From: Eucommia ulmoides
Lineage: Eukaryota; Streptophyta; Magnoliopsida; Garryales; Eucommiaceae
DNA: 64,000 bases
Direction of reading: 5' to 3'
Assembly: GCA_016647705.1 (NCBI GenBank)
Contig: CM028334.1
Span: 7,349,546-7,413,545 of the forward strand
A program made the position numbers and the translations under genes. The notes below the pieces were generated by a model that had not been told where the DNA came from, searched no databases, and saw nothing but the letters and a program-made list of their open reading frames with translations. Below, piece by piece: positions 63,293-64,000 of the stretch (positions are counted from its first letter, which is position 1; every line of letters begins with the position of its first letter).

Positions 63293-64000
63293 CGGCTTGT
63301 TTGGTTAAACGGAATGGAATAAGGGTGAAATGGAATGGAAGAAGTAATGGAATGAAAGAAAGAATTAAATGGAATTGTCAATAGAATCACTATTCCATTA
63401 CCTTGTTTGGTTGATATGGAATGAGGGAAGGAATAGAATAGTGAAATATAGTAAAATTCCCAATATGCCCTTATGAAATTATTATTTCGTTCTCTTGTTG
63501 ATTGGTATGAAATGAGTGAAAAAATGGAATGAAATATAATAAAATTCTCATTGTGCCTTTATTACAAAATTTTATTATATTTCATTACTTCTCTCATTTT
63601 ATTATATTTCACTATCCCTTTCAATTTTAAGTTTATGTTCTCTAATTTGTGTTTCTGTTATCAATGTTCAGTTTCTATTCTCTAATTTCTGTTTTTGTTC
63701 GTAATTTTCAGTTTCCGTTCTCAATTTTTCGTTCTTTAATTTTCTGGGTTTTTTTTTTTCTTCACTTTTCAGTTTATGTTCTCAATTTTTTGTTTTTATT
63801 CTCAATTTTCTGTTTCTGTTCTTAATTTTCAGTTTTTGTTCTCAATTTTCAGTTTCCGTTCTCAATTTTCTATTTATGTTCTCAATTTTTATTTTTTGTT
63901 CTCAAATTTCAGTTTCCGTTCTCAATTTTATGTTCTCTAGTTTTATGTTTTTGTTTTTAATTTTTTATTTTTGTTCTTAATTTTTTGTTTCTATTCCCAA
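63293..64000. mobile_element. Tourist-like MITE, family M2, second copy, cut by the window edge
   Basis: TAA at 63290-63292 is followed by CGGCTTGTTTGGTTAAACGG and GGAAT-rich sub-terminal DNA, then a TTCTCAATTTTCAGTTTCTG array, the reverse complement of the array at 48285-48870. It is therefore inserted in the opposite internal orientation. The right end lies beyond the window. Confidence 0.8.

Overview
The window is nuclear DNA of a flowering plant, most likely a eudicot. The evidence is GT-AG introns in plant-specific genes, plant-type LTR retrotransposons (Ty1/copia, the Tat branch of Ty3/gypsy, a TRIM), an RTE-type LINE, a tRNA-derived SINE and Tourist-like MITEs. I cannot name the species. 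About two thirds of the window is repeat-derived or empty. Five host genes can be supported, four of them complete.

Layout, left to right. 1-1336 (+) is the 3' end of an alpha-N-acetylglucosaminidase gene (NAGLU, GH89). 1.7-8.3 kb holds MITEs, a small broken copia element and AT-rich spacer. 8498-8758 (+) is a single-exon gene for an 86-residue Gly- and Lys-rich protein of unknown role. 9.6-38.8 kb is a stack of LTR retrotransposon fossils. The centrepiece is a Tat-lineage Ty3/gypsy element (16708-37790) with dual RNase H and an antisense extra ORF. It is interrupted by two solo LTRs (19134-21875 and 26032-27012) and by a third LTR element (27223-31696). The two solo LTRs and the third element are flanked by 5-bp target duplications (one of them imperfect), and the outer reading resumes at the target site each time.

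41370-47374 (+) is a complete 15-exon ALDH10 aminoaldehyde/betaine-aldehyde dehydrogenase gene (503 aa, C-terminal SKL). 53423-56686 (-) is a complete 11-exon DEL1/E2Fe-type atypical E2F repressor gene (365 aa) with two E2F consensus sites just upstream. 59356-60861 (-) is an intronless P-class PPR gene, orthologue of OTP43. An RTE LINE with a perfect 18-bp target duplication lies between ALDH10 and DEL1, and a SINE lies just upstream of OTP43.

The ALDH10, DEL1 and OTP43 genes do not form a pathway. They do form a synteny block: in Arabidopsis the orthologues are split between two duplicated regions (At1g74900/At1g74920 and At3g48160/At3g48170), so this window looks like the unsplit ancestral order. 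I found no convincing new biological system. The most useful leads are the duplicated exon-6 splice acceptor in ALDH10, the E2F sites at DEL1, the retroelement whose internal region is inverted relative to its LTRs, an organelle-like insert with a group II intron domain V, and a Tourist-like MITE family carrying an internal minisatellite. Coordinates of introns and repeats were read by eye.
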